64,000 nt of DNA, taken from Humibacter sp. RRB41. GTDB lineage: Bacteria; Actinomycetota; Actinomycetes; Actinomycetales; Microbacteriaceae. The position numbers and the translations under genes were made by a program. Where the stretch lies: assembly GCF_022761015.1 (NCBI RefSeq), contig NZ_JAKWJQ010000003.1, positions 124,001 through 188,000 on the forward strand. Reading direction: 5' to 3'. Every line of letters starts with the position of its first letter. The stretch's first letter is position 1. This document shows positions 55,388-64,000 of this stretch, piece by piece. The notes under the pieces are model-generated. The model had not been told where the DNA came from, did not search any database, and saw nothing but the letters and a program-made list of their open reading frames with translations.

Positions 55388-57022
55388 TCACAGCGGAATG
55401 TTCCCGTGCTTCTTCGGCGGCTGCGTCGCCCGCTTGGAGCGCAGCGACCGCAGCGCCTTCACCACCGCGATGCGCGTGGCGGCCGGCTCGATCACGCCGT
55501 CGAGTTCGCCGCGCTCGGCGGCCAGGAACGGGGATGCGACGTTGTAGGTGTACTCGTTCGCGAGCTTCGTGCGCACGGCGGCGACGTCCTCACCCGCTTC
55601 TTCAGCGCGCTTGATCTCGCCGCGGTACAGGATGTTCACCGCGCCCTGGCCGCCCATCACGGCGATCTCAGCGGTCGGCCACGCGAGGTTGATGTCGGCG
55701 CCGAGCTGCTTGGAGCCCATCACGATGTAGGCGCCGCCGTACGCCTTGCGGGTGATCACGGTGACCAGCGGCACGGTCGCTTCGGCATAGGCGTACAAGA
55801 GCTTGGCGCCGCGGCGGATGACACCTGTCCACTCCTGGTCGGTGCCCGGAAGGTATCCGGGCACATCGACGAGCGTGAGGATCGGAATCGAGAACGAGTC
55901 GCAGAACCGCACGAAGCGCGCGGCCTTCTCGCCGGCGTCGATGTTGAGCGTGCCTGCCATGGCGTTCGGCTGGTTCGCGATGATGCCGACCGAGCGGCCC
56001 TCGATGCGCGCGAATCCGATCACGATGTTCGGCGCGAAAAGCGGCTGCACCTCGAGGAAGTCGGCGTCGTCGACGATGTGCTCGATGATCGTCGTCACGT
56101 CGTACGGCTGGTTCGGGGAGTCGGGGATGATCTCGTTCAGCTTGCGGTCGGCATCCGTGATCTCGAGCTCCGACTCCGCGTCGTACGCAGGCGGGTCGGT
56201 GAGATTGTTGTCGGGCAGAAAGCTGAGCAGTGCGCGGGCGTAGTCCAGGGCATCCTGCTCGTCGGATGCCAGGTAGTGGCTCACACCGGAGATCTTGTTG
56301 TGCGTGAGCGCACCGCCGAGCTCCTCGAAGCCGACGTCTTCGCCGGTGACGGTCTTGATCACATCCGGGCCGGTGACGAACATGTGGCTCGACTTGTCGA
56401 CCATGATCACGAAGTCGGTGAGCGCTGGGGAGTAGACCGCTCCGCCGGCGGCTGGCCCCATCACGATGGAGAGCTGTGGGATCACGCCGGATGCTTGTGT
56501 GTTGCGCCGGAAGATCTCGCCGTACTTGCCCAGCGCGACGACGCCCTCCTGGATGCGCGCCCCACCGGAGTCGAGGATGCCGATCATCGGCACGCCGGTC
56601 TTCAGCGCGTGGTCCATGACCTTGATGATCTTCTCGCCGGCGACCTCGCCGAGCGAGCCTCCGAAGATGGTGAAGTCCTGGCTGAACACGGCGACGTTGC
56701 GCCCGTGCACGGTGCCGATGCCGGTGACGACGGCGTCGCCGTACGGACGCTTGTCCTCCATGCCGAACGCGTGTGTGCGGTGCCGCACGAACTCGTCGAA
56801 CTCCACGAATGAGCCGGCGTCGAGCAACAGGTCGATGCGCTCGCGCGCCGTCAGCTTGCCCTTGGCGTGCTGCTTCTCGATCGCGGTCTGCCCGCTGGCG
56901 GTCACGGCCTCGTGGTAGCGCAACTTCAGGTCGGCGATCTTGCCGGCCGTCGTGGTGTCTGGCGCGGCGTCGTCCTTGGGATCGGGCGCGTTGTCGGCGT
57001 CCGTGGTGGAGATGTCGGTCAC
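55388..57022 (-). CDS. accD5: Acyl-CoA carboxylase beta subunit (carboxyltransferase)
   Basis: A 544-residue carboxyltransferase that moves CO2 from biotin to propionyl- or acetyl-CoA, forming a complex with AccA3 and AccE. Oxyanion-hole glycines are in [13 protein letters not shown] and [32 protein letters not shown] and [13 protein letters not shown] are family-typical. GTG 57022 lies 6 nt after TAAGGT. The choice of AccD5 over other AccD paralogues rests on the accE/birA/maf neighbourhood. Confidence 0.93.
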   Translation of the reverse strand: MTDISTTDADNAPDPKDDAAPDTTTAGKIADLKLRYHEAVTASGQTAIEKQHAKGKLTARERIDLLLDAGSFVEFDEFVRHRTHAFGMEDKRPYGDAVVTGIGTVHGRNVAVFSQDFTIFGGSLGEVAGEKIIKVMDHALKTGVPMIGILDSGGARIQEGVVALGKYGEIFRRNTQASGVIPQLSIVMGPAAGGAVYSPALTDFVIMVDKSSHMFVTGPDVIKTVTGEDVGFEELGGALTHNKISGVSHYLASDEQDALDYARALLSFLPDNNLTDPPAYDAESELEITDADRKLNEIIPDSPNQPYDVTTIIEHIVDDADFLEVQPLFAPNIVIGFARIEGRSVGIIANQPNAMAGTLNIDAGEKAARFVRFCDSFSIPILTLVDVPGYLPGTDQEWTGVIRRGAKLLYAYAEATVPLVTVITRKAYGGAYIVMGSKQLGADINLAWPTAEIAVMGGQGAVNILYRGEIKRAEEAGEDVAAVRTKLANEYTYNVASPFLAAERGELDGVIEPAATRIAVVKALRSLRSKRATQPPKKHGNIPL

Positions 57023-57028
57023 CTGTTC

Positions 57029-57034
57029 ACCTTA
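57029..57034 (-). promoter_or_regulatory. -10 element, leaderless type
   Basis: Minus-strand TAAGGT ends 6 nt before GTG 57022. Confidence 0.45.
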
Positions 57035-57074
57035 CAAGCAGGGGTTTGCGGTGCCGGGTTGATGGAATGACACA

Positions 57075-57125
57075 AATACGAGGGTGGGATTGTGCGGAGA
57101 TCCCGCACAATCCCACCCTCGTATT
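57075..57125. terminator. 51-bp perfect hairpin after the lysozyme gene
   Basis: 23-bp perfect arms starting AATACGAGGGTGGG around AGATC. On the minus strand it follows the lysozyme stop by 11 bases and is trailed by TTTGTGT, so it probably terminates that gene before accD5. Confidence 0.75.
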
Positions 57126-57136
57126 CGGCGGCCGGT

Positions 57137-59032
57137 TCAGCCCTTGGCCACGGCTTGAGCTCCGGTCCACGCGGAGCCCGTCCAGTAGGCGGTCCAGATG
57201 CCGTTGTCCCCGCCCTGCCAGAAGACCGACGTTGCGTTCTTGCTATTGAGCGAAGCGGAGAGCGAGGTGCCCGGTCCGACATTCGCACCCAGACCGTAGT
57301 AGCCGCGCCAGCCCTTCCCGTCCCAGAACGTCTGGTAGAGCCGCGAGTCGTTACCTCGCCAGAAGACGTATTGCACTCCATTGGACGTCACGGCCACCCC
57401 GACGTCCGACTTCACGCCACCGGACGCACCCGTTGTCGGGATCCGGTGTTGCGGCGTCCACGCCTTACCCGTCCAGTTCGCTTCCCAGAGATTGTTGTCC
57501 CCGCCGCGCCAGAAGACATACGTCCAGCCCGCGCCGTCGATCCCTGATGAGATTGCCGTTCCCGGTCCGACGTCATCGGGCAGCGAGTAGTAGCGGGACC
57601 ACGTTCCGTTGGTGCGGATGGACTGGTACAGCCCGTTGTTCTGCCCCTTCCAGAACGCGTACGCCGTACCGTTGGCCGCGATCTCGAAGGTGGGACCGGC
57701 TGGAGTCGCGGTGGCTCCCGCCTGGATGATTCTGCTGATGGCCGACCACGTGGTTCCGCCGGTGCTCGTCGTTATCCACAGCGCGGAGTCGCCACCCCGC
57801 CAACCGACGATGAATTGACCGGACGCATTGACCGCGGCACTCAGGCCGTTACCCGGGCCGATCCATTTGCCGGTATCCGTCGACTTCGACCACGTGGCTC
57901 CCGTCTTCGTCTTCAGCCAGAGATCACCGTTGTTGCCCTTCCAGAACAGGTAGATCTTGCCTGCAGGCGTCTCTGCGACGGCGACATTTCGTCCGAGTGC
58001 CGGAGCAACGGCCGGTTGGGTCGTTTTGATCGGATTCGTCTTGGCGAAGGTCTGCAGTTCGAGCAGCGAACCGTTGAACACGTCTTGATCACCAGGGAAG
58101 GTACCCGAGTCGGCGTACTGCCAGAACGTGTACTGGTACCAACTGGCGGGGAGCGTTCCTGGGCCGCCGGCGACATTGGAGGTGTAGCGCGCGATGAACA
58201 GCGGGTTGTTGGCGAAGACCGCGCTGTTTCCCGTGCACTGCGTCCACCAGTCGGTCGTGCTGTAGATCGCAGGAAGCCTTCCCGTGCGCGACTGCACAGT
58301 GTTCGAGAAGTCGGAGATCCACGAGACCATCTGCGCTTGGCTCAGTCCGTAGCAGGTGGCGCCGTACGGGTTGTACTCGATATCCAGCAGTGGAGGAAGG
58401 GTCTTACCGTCCGCTGACCATCCGCCCCCGTGATCGACGAAGTAATTCGCCTGCGCATTGCCGGAGGACGTATTCGGCGTCGCAAAGTGATAGGCGCCGC
58501 GAATCAAACCGGCGGCGGCGGAATCGTTGTATTGCTCGGAGAATTCCCCGCTCGTGTAGTCAGTGGCTTCCGTCGCCTTCACATAAGCGAAACGTGCTCC
58601 GTTGTTCCAGATCGTGGTCCAGTTCGCGCGCGTCAAGGACTGCCAGCCGCTGACGTCGAGCCCGCGCGTTCCGGCCGGTGCGGCGGCCGCGAGAAGCGAC
58701 CTCGCCTGTGGCGTCGCCGCCGATTTCTCATCCAGCGGAATCGTCGATCCCATGGTGTGGTTGTGAGTGGCGTTCATCTCGGCAAGAGTCGGCGTCGTGT
58801 CATCACCCGGGACTGCCGCAGCAGTGGCCGTCGGCGTTGGTGTCGCCGTCTCGGATGGCGTGCTGCTGGGTGTGGCAGTCGCCTGAGCGGTCACAGCAGG
58901 GGTGGGCGTCGGAGTCGCATCAGACGGTGTGGTCGTCGCGAAAGCGGATGTCGGCGCCAGCACGAATACGGCGGCGCCGCAGAACGCCAACGCGAATGTC
59001 ACGATTCGACTTCTGGAATTTCGAGCAGCCAC
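57137..59032 (-). CDS. Secreted GH25 lysozyme with six-repeat lectin-like propeller
   Basis: A 631-residue secreted protein. A signal peptide (about 1-32) precedes a Thr/Pro/Ala-rich linker (33-80). The GH25 muramidase domain follows (about 118-320): RGLDVSGWQ opens it and LLDIEYN holds the catalytic Asp/Glu. After it come six repeats of about 45-50 residues, each with an F-W-(K/R/Q)-G core (LFWKGNNGDLW, VGWRGGDSALW, AFWKGQNNGLY and three more). These resemble PLL-type sugar-binding beta-propellers and may target the enzyme to cell wall glycan. GTG 59032 has GGGGGAG upstream. It may act on the cell's own wall or on competitors. Confidence 0.88.
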   Translation of the reverse strand: MAARNSRSRIVTFALAFCGAAVFVLAPTSAFATTTPSDATPTPTPAVTAQATATPSSTPSETATPTPTATAAAVPGDDTTPTLAEMNATHNHTMGSTIPLDEKSAATPQARSLLAAAAPAGTRGLDVSGWQSLTRANWTTIWNNGARFAYVKATEATDYTSGEFSEQYNDSAAAGLIRGAYHFATPNTSSGNAQANYFVDHGGGWSADGKTLPPLLDIEYNPYGATCYGLSQAQMVSWISDFSNTVQSRTGRLPAIYSTTDWWTQCTGNSAVFANNPLFIARYTSNVAGGPGTLPASWYQYTFWQYADSGTFPGDQDVFNGSLLELQTFAKTNPIKTTQPAVAPALGRNVAVAETPAGKIYLFWKGNNGDLWLKTKTGATWSKSTDTGKWIGPGNGLSAAVNASGQFIVGWRGGDSALWITTSTGGTTWSAISRIIQAGATATPAGPTFEIAANGTAYAFWKGQNNGLYQSIRTNGTWSRYYSLPDDVGPGTAISSGIDGAGWTYVFWRGGDNNLWEANWTGKAWTPQHRIPTTGASGGVKSDVGVAVTSNGVQYVFWRGNDSRLYQTFWDGKGWRGYYGLGANVGPGTSLSASLNSKNATSVFWQGGDNGIWTAYWTGSAWTGAQAVAKG

Positions 59033-59135
59033 GACGTCTTCTCCCCCTTGTGCCGATCCCCGACAGCACCCCTAAACACTACGGGTGAAGTGCACGCGAT
59101 AGTCGTGACACGGCGCACACGGAACAATTGCGTAG

Positions 59136-59141
59136 GACAAT
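59136..59141 (+). promoter_or_regulatory. -10 element, leaderless type
   Basis: GACAAT ends 5 nt before ATG 59147; TAGGAC three bases further left is an alternative. Confidence 0.4.
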
Positions 59142-59146
59142 GCAGT

Positions 59147-59923
59147 ATGGATTTTGCCCGATCGGCTGAAGTCGCTTCTCGTTTCGTGCACCTTGCGACG
59201 GCCGGTTCGACGAACGATGAAATAGCCGAGCGCGTTCGCCGAGGGGGTCGTTCGGAATGGCCCGAATTCAGCACAGTGGTCACGGATAGTCAGACCTCGG
59301 GGCGCGGCAGGCTCGGCCGATCGTGGGTGGCTCCTCCTGGAACGATGCTGGCGACCTCGGTCTTGCTCTGGCCCGGCCGCTCCGGCATCGATCGGCCGGA
59401 CGCGCTCGGCTGGCTCCCTTTGATGGCGGGGCTGGCCATGGTTCGATCCGTGCGCGGCCTCGGGGTGGAAGCCGACCTCAAGTGGCCGAACGACGTGATG
59501 GTGCGCGACGGGAAACTCTGCGGAATCCTCAGCGAATATGTCGGAGACGGCGCCGTCGTGCTGGGCGCAGGGATCAATCTGACCCTGACGACGGAGCAGT
59601 TGCCCGTGCGGACAGCGACCTCGTTGGCGATCGAGGGAGTGCAAGCCGATCCGGATGGAGTGCTTGCCGGTTACCTCGTCGAGCTTCGCTCGCTCTATGG
59701 CGCGTTCGCCAATTCTGGAGGAGATTCCGAAGCTTCGGGTCTCTTCGCCGAAGTCAGCGTTGCCTGCAGCACCATCGGAAAGACGGTTCGCGTCGAATTG
59801 CCCGGCACCGAGAGTCTCGTCGGCGTCGCCGAGTCCTTGGACGGTGACGGACGGCTCGTCGTGGACTCACCTGGACGGCGCACGGCGGTCTCAGCGGGCG
59901 ATGTGACTCACCTGCGGTATTAA
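59147..59923 (+). CDS. birA: Biotin-[acetyl-CoA carboxylase] ligase
   Basis: A 258-residue class I ligase without the N-terminal DNA-binding domain, so it does not repress biotin genes. Biotinyl-AMP site residues are in TSGRGRLGRSWVAPPG and LKWPNDVMV, and LCGILSEY follows. It biotinylates AccA3. A longer frame upstream is antisense to the lysozyme gene. ATG 59147 fits the family start. Confidence 0.94.
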   Translation: MDFARSAEVASRFVHLATAGSTNDEIAERVRRGGRSEWPEFSTVVTDSQTSGRGRLGRSWVAPPGTMLATSVLLWPGRSGIDRPDALGWLPLMAGLAMVRSVRGLGVEADLKWPNDVMVRDGKLCGILSEYVGDGAVVLGAGINLTLTTEQLPVRTATSLAIEGVQADPDGVLAGYLVELRSLYGAFANSGGDSEASGLFAEVSVACSTIGKTVRVELPGTESLVGVAESLDGDGRLVVDSPGRRTAVSAGDVTHLRY

Positions 59924-59924
59924 T
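59919..59924 (+). promoter_or_regulatory. -10 element, leaderless type
   Basis: ATTAAT ends 6 nt before ATG 59931 and overlaps the birA stop codon. Confidence 0.4.
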
Positions 59925-59930
59925 GGGCCT

Positions 59931-60488
59931 ATGGCTATGACGGACGGGTATGCGGTACCGCCTGCCGAGCGCGTGGTGGCCAGGATGCGCCAGCACGTGC
60001 GCCGCATGTTCTGGCCCTCGATCGCGCTCATCGTCATCTGCGGCGCGGCCGGCTACTTCGGCTCGATGTTCGACGGCTGGCTCGCCATCGTGGTGTGGGT
60101 GGTCGCCGGCGTACTCGCTGTGATGCTCTTTTTGCTTCCGTTCGGCAGTTGGCTGACCACGCGGTACACGGTGACGACGAGACGGCTCATCGTGCGCACC
60201 GGGCTCTTCGTGCACGAGCGCCGAGAGCTGCTGCACAGCCGTGGGTACACGGTGACACTGCGCTCGTCATGGTTGCAGTCGGCGTTCCGCAGCGGAACGA
60301 TCGCCATCGGTGCGATGGACCAGAAGACGATGGCGCAGCTGCGCGACGTGCCACATGCCCAGGCGGTCTCCGACGCGCTGCACGATCTCATGGAGAGCAG
60401 CGAGCGTATGTATCCGACGAACTGGGAGACCGAGTCCGCCGCCTCGAAGCAGGGCGGGGGCTTTCCTCAGGCGGGCGACGCGGTCTGA
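59931..60488 (+). CDS. Membrane protein with bacterial PH domain
   Basis: A 185-residue protein with two membrane helices (about 28-50 and 52-75) and a C-terminal bPH2/YdbS-type domain (LTTRYTVTTRRLIVRTGLF, RRELLHSRGYTVTLRSS). The family is common beside birA in Actinobacteria; its role is unknown. ATG 59931 is preferred over ATG 59937 because of the -10 spacing. Its last 22 bases overlap, antisense, the end of the GtrA gene. Confidence 0.85.
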   Translation: MAMTDGYAVPPAERVVARMRQHVRRMFWPSIALIVICGAAGYFGSMFDGWLAIVVWVVAGVLAVMLFLLPFGSWLTTRYTVTTRRLIVRTGLFVHERRELLHSRGYTVTLRSSWLQSAFRSGTIAIGAMDQKTMAQLRDVPHAQAVSDALHDLMESSERMYPTNWETESAASKQGGGFPQAGDAV

Positions 60489-61033
60489 GACGCCTCCACC
60501 GGATCCGTACTGCTCGCGTCCGATTCGACCGGCACAGCGCCGACAGCCCTCTTGCCAGGGGCGAACACCCAGAATTTGTACAGCACGTATCGGACGAACG
60601 TGCCGAGTACAAGGCCGACGACGTTGTTGGCGATGTTGTCGGCGAGGAGTGTGTGGAAGCCCAGCACGTATCGTGAAACGGCGATGCACAGCAGCGGAAC
60701 GCCCATTCCGATGAGGCTGGCGAGGAGGAACTCGAGGCCCTCCCGTGTGGTGTTGCGCTGACGGACCGCGGCGAAAGCCCAGTATCTGTTGCCGAGCCAG
60801 TTGACGACGATCGCGACGAGCGTCGCAACGATCGTCGCGAGAATCGGCCCGTGCGGCATACGAGACGGGTTGAAGACCGTGAGCCAGAGCGCGTTGAACA
60901 CCACGAAGTTGACGACGACGCCCACTCCGCCGACCGCCCCGAACTTGATCAACTGCAGCAGTGCCGCGCTCCTGCGCGGTCGCTGGACGGATGGTGCAGT
61001 GGGTTTCGCGTCGAGGTCGACCCTCATCGCCAT
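60467..61033 (-). CDS. GtrA-like membrane protein (first)
   Basis: A 188-residue protein with four membrane helices (about 30-50, 63-85, 100-120, 128-150). GtrA marks are LIKFGAVGGVGVVVNFVVF, NWLGNRYWAF and YVLYKFWVF. GtrA proteins are thought to flip lipid-linked sugars for cell-surface glycans. GGAGGGCGG precedes ATG 61033. It follows a second GtrA gene on the same strand. Confidence 0.87.
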   Translation of the reverse strand: MAMRVDLDAKPTAPSVQRPRRSAALLQLIKFGAVGGVGVVVNFVVFNALWLTVFNPSRMPHGPILATIVATLVAIVVNWLGNRYWAFAAVRQRNTTREGLEFLLASLIGMGVPLLCIAVSRYVLGFHTLLADNIANNVVGLVLGTFVRYVLYKFWVFAPGKRAVGAVPVESDASSTDPVEASQTASPA

Positions 61034-61100
61034 GGTGTCCGCCCTCCCGAGCCGGGTGGGAATCACCCGTGCGGACCCGAGCGTATCGGCCGATGCCAGG

Positions 61101-61132
61101 AGGCAACCTTGCAAGTCGGCAGGTTGCCTGAG
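61101..61132. terminator. Hairpin between the two GtrA genes
   Basis: AGGCAACCT (61101-61109) pairs with AGGTTGCCT (61121-61129). The GGTTGCCTGAG at 61122-61132 is the same 11-mer that starts the palindrome at 18629. Confidence 0.55.
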
Positions 61133-61149
61133 TACTCGCGAAGACGAAC

Positions 61150-61749
61150 CTATGAACTCTTCTCGGGAATGTGACGGTCGAGGCGCGCAGAGTCGGCGTC
61201 ACGGTCGAGCGCGGCTGCATCCCGGCTGGCAGCGCTGTCGTCTTCGAAGATGGACAGCGCCGCGGCTTCGGCCTCTCGTTCCTTGCGGGCGGTGAGGCCG
61301 TCTTTGCGGTGCTGCCCGTAGACCCAGTAGCGGTACATCAGGAATCGGAAAAGCGTGGCGATGACCAGGCCGATCACGTTCGCCGAGATGTTGTCGGCGG
61401 CGAGCGATGTGAAACCGAGCACGTAGTGGGAGATCCAGAGGCAGAGCAGGCTGATGCCGAGACCGGCGACGGCGATCACGGTGAACTCGGCGAGTTCGAG
61501 CATGAAGTTCTTGCGGCGATGTTCGCGGAATGTCCAGTAACGATTGCCGAACCAGGTGACGAGCGTCGAGATGGCGACCGACACGATCTTCGCGCCCAGC
61601 GGCGACTGGAAGAAGTGGTCGGTGCCCGTCGCTCCCAGGCGGAGCATGTTGAAGATCGCGACGTCGACCACGTAACCAATCAGGCCCACAACCCCGAATT
61701 TGAGGGCGTAGCGCACAAGCCGTTCGTAGACGTACTTGATGAATCGCAT
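61150..61749 (-). CDS. GtrA-like membrane protein (second)
   Basis: A 199-residue paralogue of the preceding gene, with the same four-helix plan: LKFGVVGLIGYVVDVAIFN, TWFGNRYWTF and FLMYRYWVYG. The C-terminal tail of about 45 residues is rich in Glu, Asp and Ala. ATG 61749 is the family start; the longer frame is antisense to purK. It is divergent from purK. Confidence 0.87.
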   Translation of the reverse strand: MRFIKYVYERLVRYALKFGVVGLIGYVVDVAIFNMLRLGATGTDHFFQSPLGAKIVSVAISTLVTWFGNRYWTFREHRRKNFMLELAEFTVIAVAGLGISLLCLWISHYVLGFTSLAADNISANVIGLVIATLFRFLMYRYWVYGQHRKDGLTARKEREAEAAALSIFEDDSAASRDAAALDRDADSARLDRHIPEKSS

Positions 61750-61831
61750 GGGCGGATGGTCGTTTCTCTCGGAATGCCTCGATGATTCTAAGGTCTGATC
61801 CGGTCGCCCGTGACATGAGTCCCGACACGGA

Positions 61832-61837
61832 TAGGCT
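61832..61837 (+). promoter_or_regulatory. -10 element, leaderless type
   Basis: TAGGCT ends 6 nt before GTG 61844 of purK. Confidence 0.5.
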
Positions 61838-61843
61838 TTCACG

Positions 61844-62980
61844 GTGGCCAAGACAGTCGGTGTGATCGGTGGCGGACAGCTGGCGCGGATGATGATCCCG
61901 GCTGCGCTCGAGCTGGGTGTGGACATCCGGGTGCTCGCGGAGGCCGAGGGGATGTCGGCGTCGATCGCGGCATCCGCCGTCGGCGACTACCGCGACCTCG
62001 ACACCGTGCTGGCGTTCGCACGCACCGTCGACGTGATCACGTTCGACCACGAGCATGTGCCGCAGCCTGTGTTGCGCGCGCTGGTCGATGCCGGCATCCC
62101 CGTGCATCCTGGTCCGGATGCGCTGCTTTATGCCCAGGACAAGCTGCTCATGAGAGCCAAGCTCTCCGAGCTCGGGTTGCCCGTGCCCGATTGGGCGGCC
62201 GTCGAGACGCCGGCTCAGCTGGCGGACTTCCTCGCCGATCACGGTGACCGCGCCGTGGCGAAGACCGCGCGTGGCGGCTACGATGGCAAGGGCGTGCGCG
62301 TCATCAGCACGCCGCACGACGTCGACGACTGGTTCACGGCGCTCGCCGAAGACGGGAACGGGGGAGCGCTGCTCGTCGAGGAACTCGTCGACTTCCGCCG
62401 CGAATTAGCACAGCAGGTCGCCAGGCGGCCCTCCGGTGAGATCGTGGCGTGGCCAGTGGTGGAGACCGTGCAACGCGACGGCATCTGTGCCGAGGTCGTC
62501 GCACCCGCCACGAACTCGGCAGGGCACGTCGCAGAGGTGAGTGAGGACATCGCCGTACGCATCGCCGACGGACTCGGTGTGACCGGGATGCTCGCGGTAG
62601 AGCTGTTCGAGACCACCGACGACCGCGTTCTGGTCAACGAGCTCGCGATGCGTCCGCACAACAGCGGGCACTGGAGCATCGACGGGTCGACGACGAGCCA
62701 GTTCGAGCAGCACCTGCGCGCCGTGCTCGACCTGCCGCTGGGAGCGACCGGCACCCTGCAGCCATGGGCGATGATGCTCAACGTGCTCGGGGGGCCAGAC
62801 GGCGCGACGATGGTCGACCGGTACGAGAAGGCGATGAGCGAGCATCCGACCGCGAAGTTCCACAGCTACGACAAGGTGTCGCGCCCTGGTCGCAAGGTGG
62901 GCCACGTCACCGTCTGCGGCGACGATCTCGATGAGGTGGCGTACCAGGCGCGTGGCGCAGCGGCGTTCTTCCAGGACTGA
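61844..62980 (+). CDS. purK: N5-carboxyaminoimidazole ribonucleotide synthase
   Basis: A 378-residue ATP-grasp enzyme that carboxylates AIR with bicarbonate in purine synthesis. [11 protein letters not shown] opens the protein, ITFDHEHVP and [12 protein letters not shown] form the ATP and substrate site, and [13 protein letters not shown] is the metal-binding segment. GTG start 6 nt after TAGGCT. PurE, the next enzyme, is encoded 17 bases downstream. Confidence 0.97.
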   Translation: MAKTVGVIGGGQLARMMIPAALELGVDIRVLAEAEGMSASIAASAVGDYRDLDTVLAFARTVDVITFDHEHVPQPVLRALVDAGIPVHPGPDALLYAQDKLLMRAKLSELGLPVPDWAAVETPAQLADFLADHGDRAVAKTARGGYDGKGVRVISTPHDVDDWFTALAEDGNGGALLVEELVDFRRELAQQVARRPSGEIVAWPVVETVQRDGICAEVVAPATNSAGHVAEVSEDIAVRIADGLGVTGMLAVELFETTDDRVLVNELAMRPHNSGHWSIDGSTTSQFEQHLRAVLDLPLGATGTLQPWAMMLNVLGGPDGATMVDRYEKAMSEHPTAKFHSYDKVSRPGRKVGHVTVCGDDLDEVAYQARGAAAFFQD

Positions 62981-62984
62981 GACC

Positions 62985-62990
62985 TAGCCT
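62985..62990 (+). promoter_or_regulatory. -10 element, leaderless type
   Basis: TAGCCT ends 7 nt before ATG 62998; purE can thus be transcribed alone as well as with purK. Confidence 0.45.
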
Positions 62991-62997
62991 GGGATGC

Positions 62998-63510
62998 ATG
63001 CCCAGCGTGAACTCCCCGGCGTCCCCGCTCGTCTCGATCGTGATGGGGTCCGACTCCGACTGGGCCACCATGAAGGCGGCCGCGGAAGCTCTGACCGACT
63101 TCGACGTGCCGTTCGAGGTCGAGGTCGTCTCGGCGCATCGGACTCCGGAGAAGATGATCGCCTTCGGCAAGGATGCCTCCTCCCGCGGCATCAAAGTCAT
63201 CGTCGCGGGTGCAGGCGGTGCGGCTGCGCTGCCGGGCATGCTGGCATCCGTCACGACGCTTCCCGTCGTGGGTGTGCCGGTTCCGCTGGCCAAGCTCGAC
63301 GGCATGGATTCGCTGCTCTCGATCGTGCAGATGCCGGCCGGAATCCCCGTGGCCACGGTCGCGATCGGCGGCGCCAAGAATGCGGGCATTCTCGCGGCAC
63401 GCATCCTGAGCATCGGTGACGAGGCGCTCGCCGCCCGATTGGCCGACTACGCGGCCGGACTCATCGACCTCGTCGAACAGAAGAACGCGGACCTCAAAGC
63501 AGCGCTATGA
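62998..63510 (+). CDS. purE: N5-carboxyaminoimidazole ribonucleotide mutase
   Basis: A 170-residue class I PurE that isomerises N5-CAIR to [15 protein letters not shown] is the substrate loop, SAHRTPEKM carries the catalytic histidine, and [14 protein letters not shown] follows. The length and motifs are standard. The stop overlaps the next start by 4 nt (ATGA). Confidence 0.97.
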   Translation: MPSVNSPASPLVSIVMGSDSDWATMKAAAEALTDFDVPFEVEVVSAHRTPEKMIAFGKDASSRGIKVIVAGAGGAAALPGMLASVTTLPVVGVPVPLAKLDGMDSLLSIVQMPAGIPVATVAIGGAKNAGILAARILSIGDEALAARLADYAAGLIDLVEQKNADLKAAL

Positions 63511-64000
63511 CGATCGCCAATCCGATCAGGTATCCCAACACCACGTCGCGTGACGTGATGACGCGGCGCGGCTGGTGGCTGGTCGCGCTCAACCTGCTGA
63601 TGCCCGGAAGCGTGCAAGCGCTCGCCGGGAACCGCAAGCTGGGCAGACTCGGCCTGATCAGCACGTTCCTGCTGTGGCTCGCGGCGATCGTGACCTTGAT
63701 CGTCTACATCGTGAAGCCGACGGCCGTCGTCGGGTTTTTCACCCAGACGCTCGCCCTCTTCGGCCTGCAGATCGTGCTCGCCCTCTACGCGATCCTCTGG
63801 GTCGTTCTGACGCTCGACACGCTGCGCCTGGTGCGGCTCGTCAAGGCACGCCCCTCTGCACGTGCGGGGATCGCCGCGTTCGCCGTTGTGCTGCTCGTCG
63901 CGGTGTCGGGTACCGCTGCGTACGGTGCTGTGCTGGCAGGCAGCGCCAGGGGTGCTCTGTCGGGCATCTTCTCCGCGAGCGCGTCGGTCGCCCCCGTCGA
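63507..64000 (+). CDS. LCP-family (LytR-CpsA-Psr) membrane protein, N-terminal part
   Basis: About 164 codons before the right edge. The start [20 protein letters not shown] leads into several membrane helices ([19 protein letters not shown], then [32 protein letters not shown] and [18 protein letters not shown]). This multi-helix N-terminus is what I recall from LCP proteins of Microbacteriaceae next to purE. LCP enzymes attach glycopolymers to peptidoglycan. The catalytic domain is off the edge, so the assignment is from N-terminus and context only. Confidence 0.65.
   Translation, partial: MTIANPIRYPNTTSRDVMTRRGWWLVALNLLMPGSVQALAGNRKLGRLGLISTFLLWLAAIVTLIVYIVKPTAVVGFFTQTLALFGLQIVLALYAILWVVLTLDTLRLVRLVKARPSARAGIAAFAVVLLVAVSGTAAYGAVLAGSARGALSGIFSASASVAPV

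Noticed and set aside
55013-56812. 599-codon open frame antisense to accE/accD5
   Set aside because: Shadow frame typical of high-G+C DNA; arginine/histidine-rich with no family similarity, while accD5 is unmistakable on the other strand.

Overview
The window is high-G+C actinobacterial chromosome (about two thirds G+C by eye), most likely from a Microbacteriaceae-type member of the Micrococcales. This rests on gene content: a RamB-like regulator beside GTP-type PEPCK, an FMN-riboswitch rib operon, an Actinobacterial acyl-CoA carboxylase set (AccA3/AccD5/AccE), and LpdA, PurK/PurE and an LCP-type protein. It also rests on interspersed repeats built on ACTCGACCAGCGG. The genus cannot be fixed from sequence alone. 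It looks like core chromosome: I see no rRNA, tRNA, CRISPR, prophage or intact insertion sequence. Gene order from sdhCDAB through cdd-deoA-add, pgm/pmm-punA, lpdA, accA3, maf, accD5/accE, birA, PH-domain protein, GtrA and purK-purE resembles, from memory, the Rv3275c-Rv3319 region of Mycobacterium tuberculosis.

Layout. 0-18.6 kb: start of a PadR regulator; RamB-like regulator divergent from pckG; an ABC exporter; a DrrA/DrrB-type ABC system; two small membrane or secreted proteins; ribD-ribE-ribBA-ribH under an FMN riboswitch (minus strand); trpS-GNAT-HAD; exonuclease III; a YihY/BrkB membrane protein. 18.6-32.9 kb: PTS enzyme I, an Eis-like acetyltransferase, sdhCDAB (minus), ArsR plus SRPBCC pair, LLM oxidoreductase, CorA, a GT4 glycosyltransferase divergent from mannose-1-phosphate guanylyltransferase, and an ECF41-type sigma factor divergent from its probable NAD-dependent epimerase target.

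32.9-45 kb is a nucleoside scavenging block: BMP lipoprotein, double ATPase, two permeases, cytidine deaminase, thymidine phosphorylase and adenosine deaminase. It is followed by PTS IIA and IIB proteins without IIC, then phosphohexomutase and purine nucleoside phosphorylase on the other strand. Together these import nucleosides, deaminate them, phosphorolyse them and feed the sugar phosphates into central metabolism. 45-64 kb: LpdA-type quinone reductase; an AbiEi/nuclease-like accessory gene bracketed by two near-identical palindromes; accA3, maf, a 23S/tRNA m5U-type methyltransferase, a response regulator/kinase/degenerate-sensor trio, accE-accD5, a GH25 lysozyme with a lectin-like propeller, birA, a PH-domain protein, two GtrA paralogues, purK-purE and the start of an LCP-type membrane protein.

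Most interesting signals. (1) The ECF41 sigma/epimerase pair shares one 62-bp palindrome holding two exact TGTCACA-N16-CGTC promoters that face each other. (2) GGATGCC/GGCATCC occurs roughly eight times more often than base composition predicts, in several reading frames, with a 5.7-kb desert around the lysozyme gene. (3) About 20 genes carry a TAnnnT or GACAAT -10 element ending 5-8 nt before the start codon, the hallmark of leaderless transcription. (4) Interspersed palindromes have entered coding sequence at the start of pckG and the end of the phosphohexomutase gene, and two others bracket the accessory gene.
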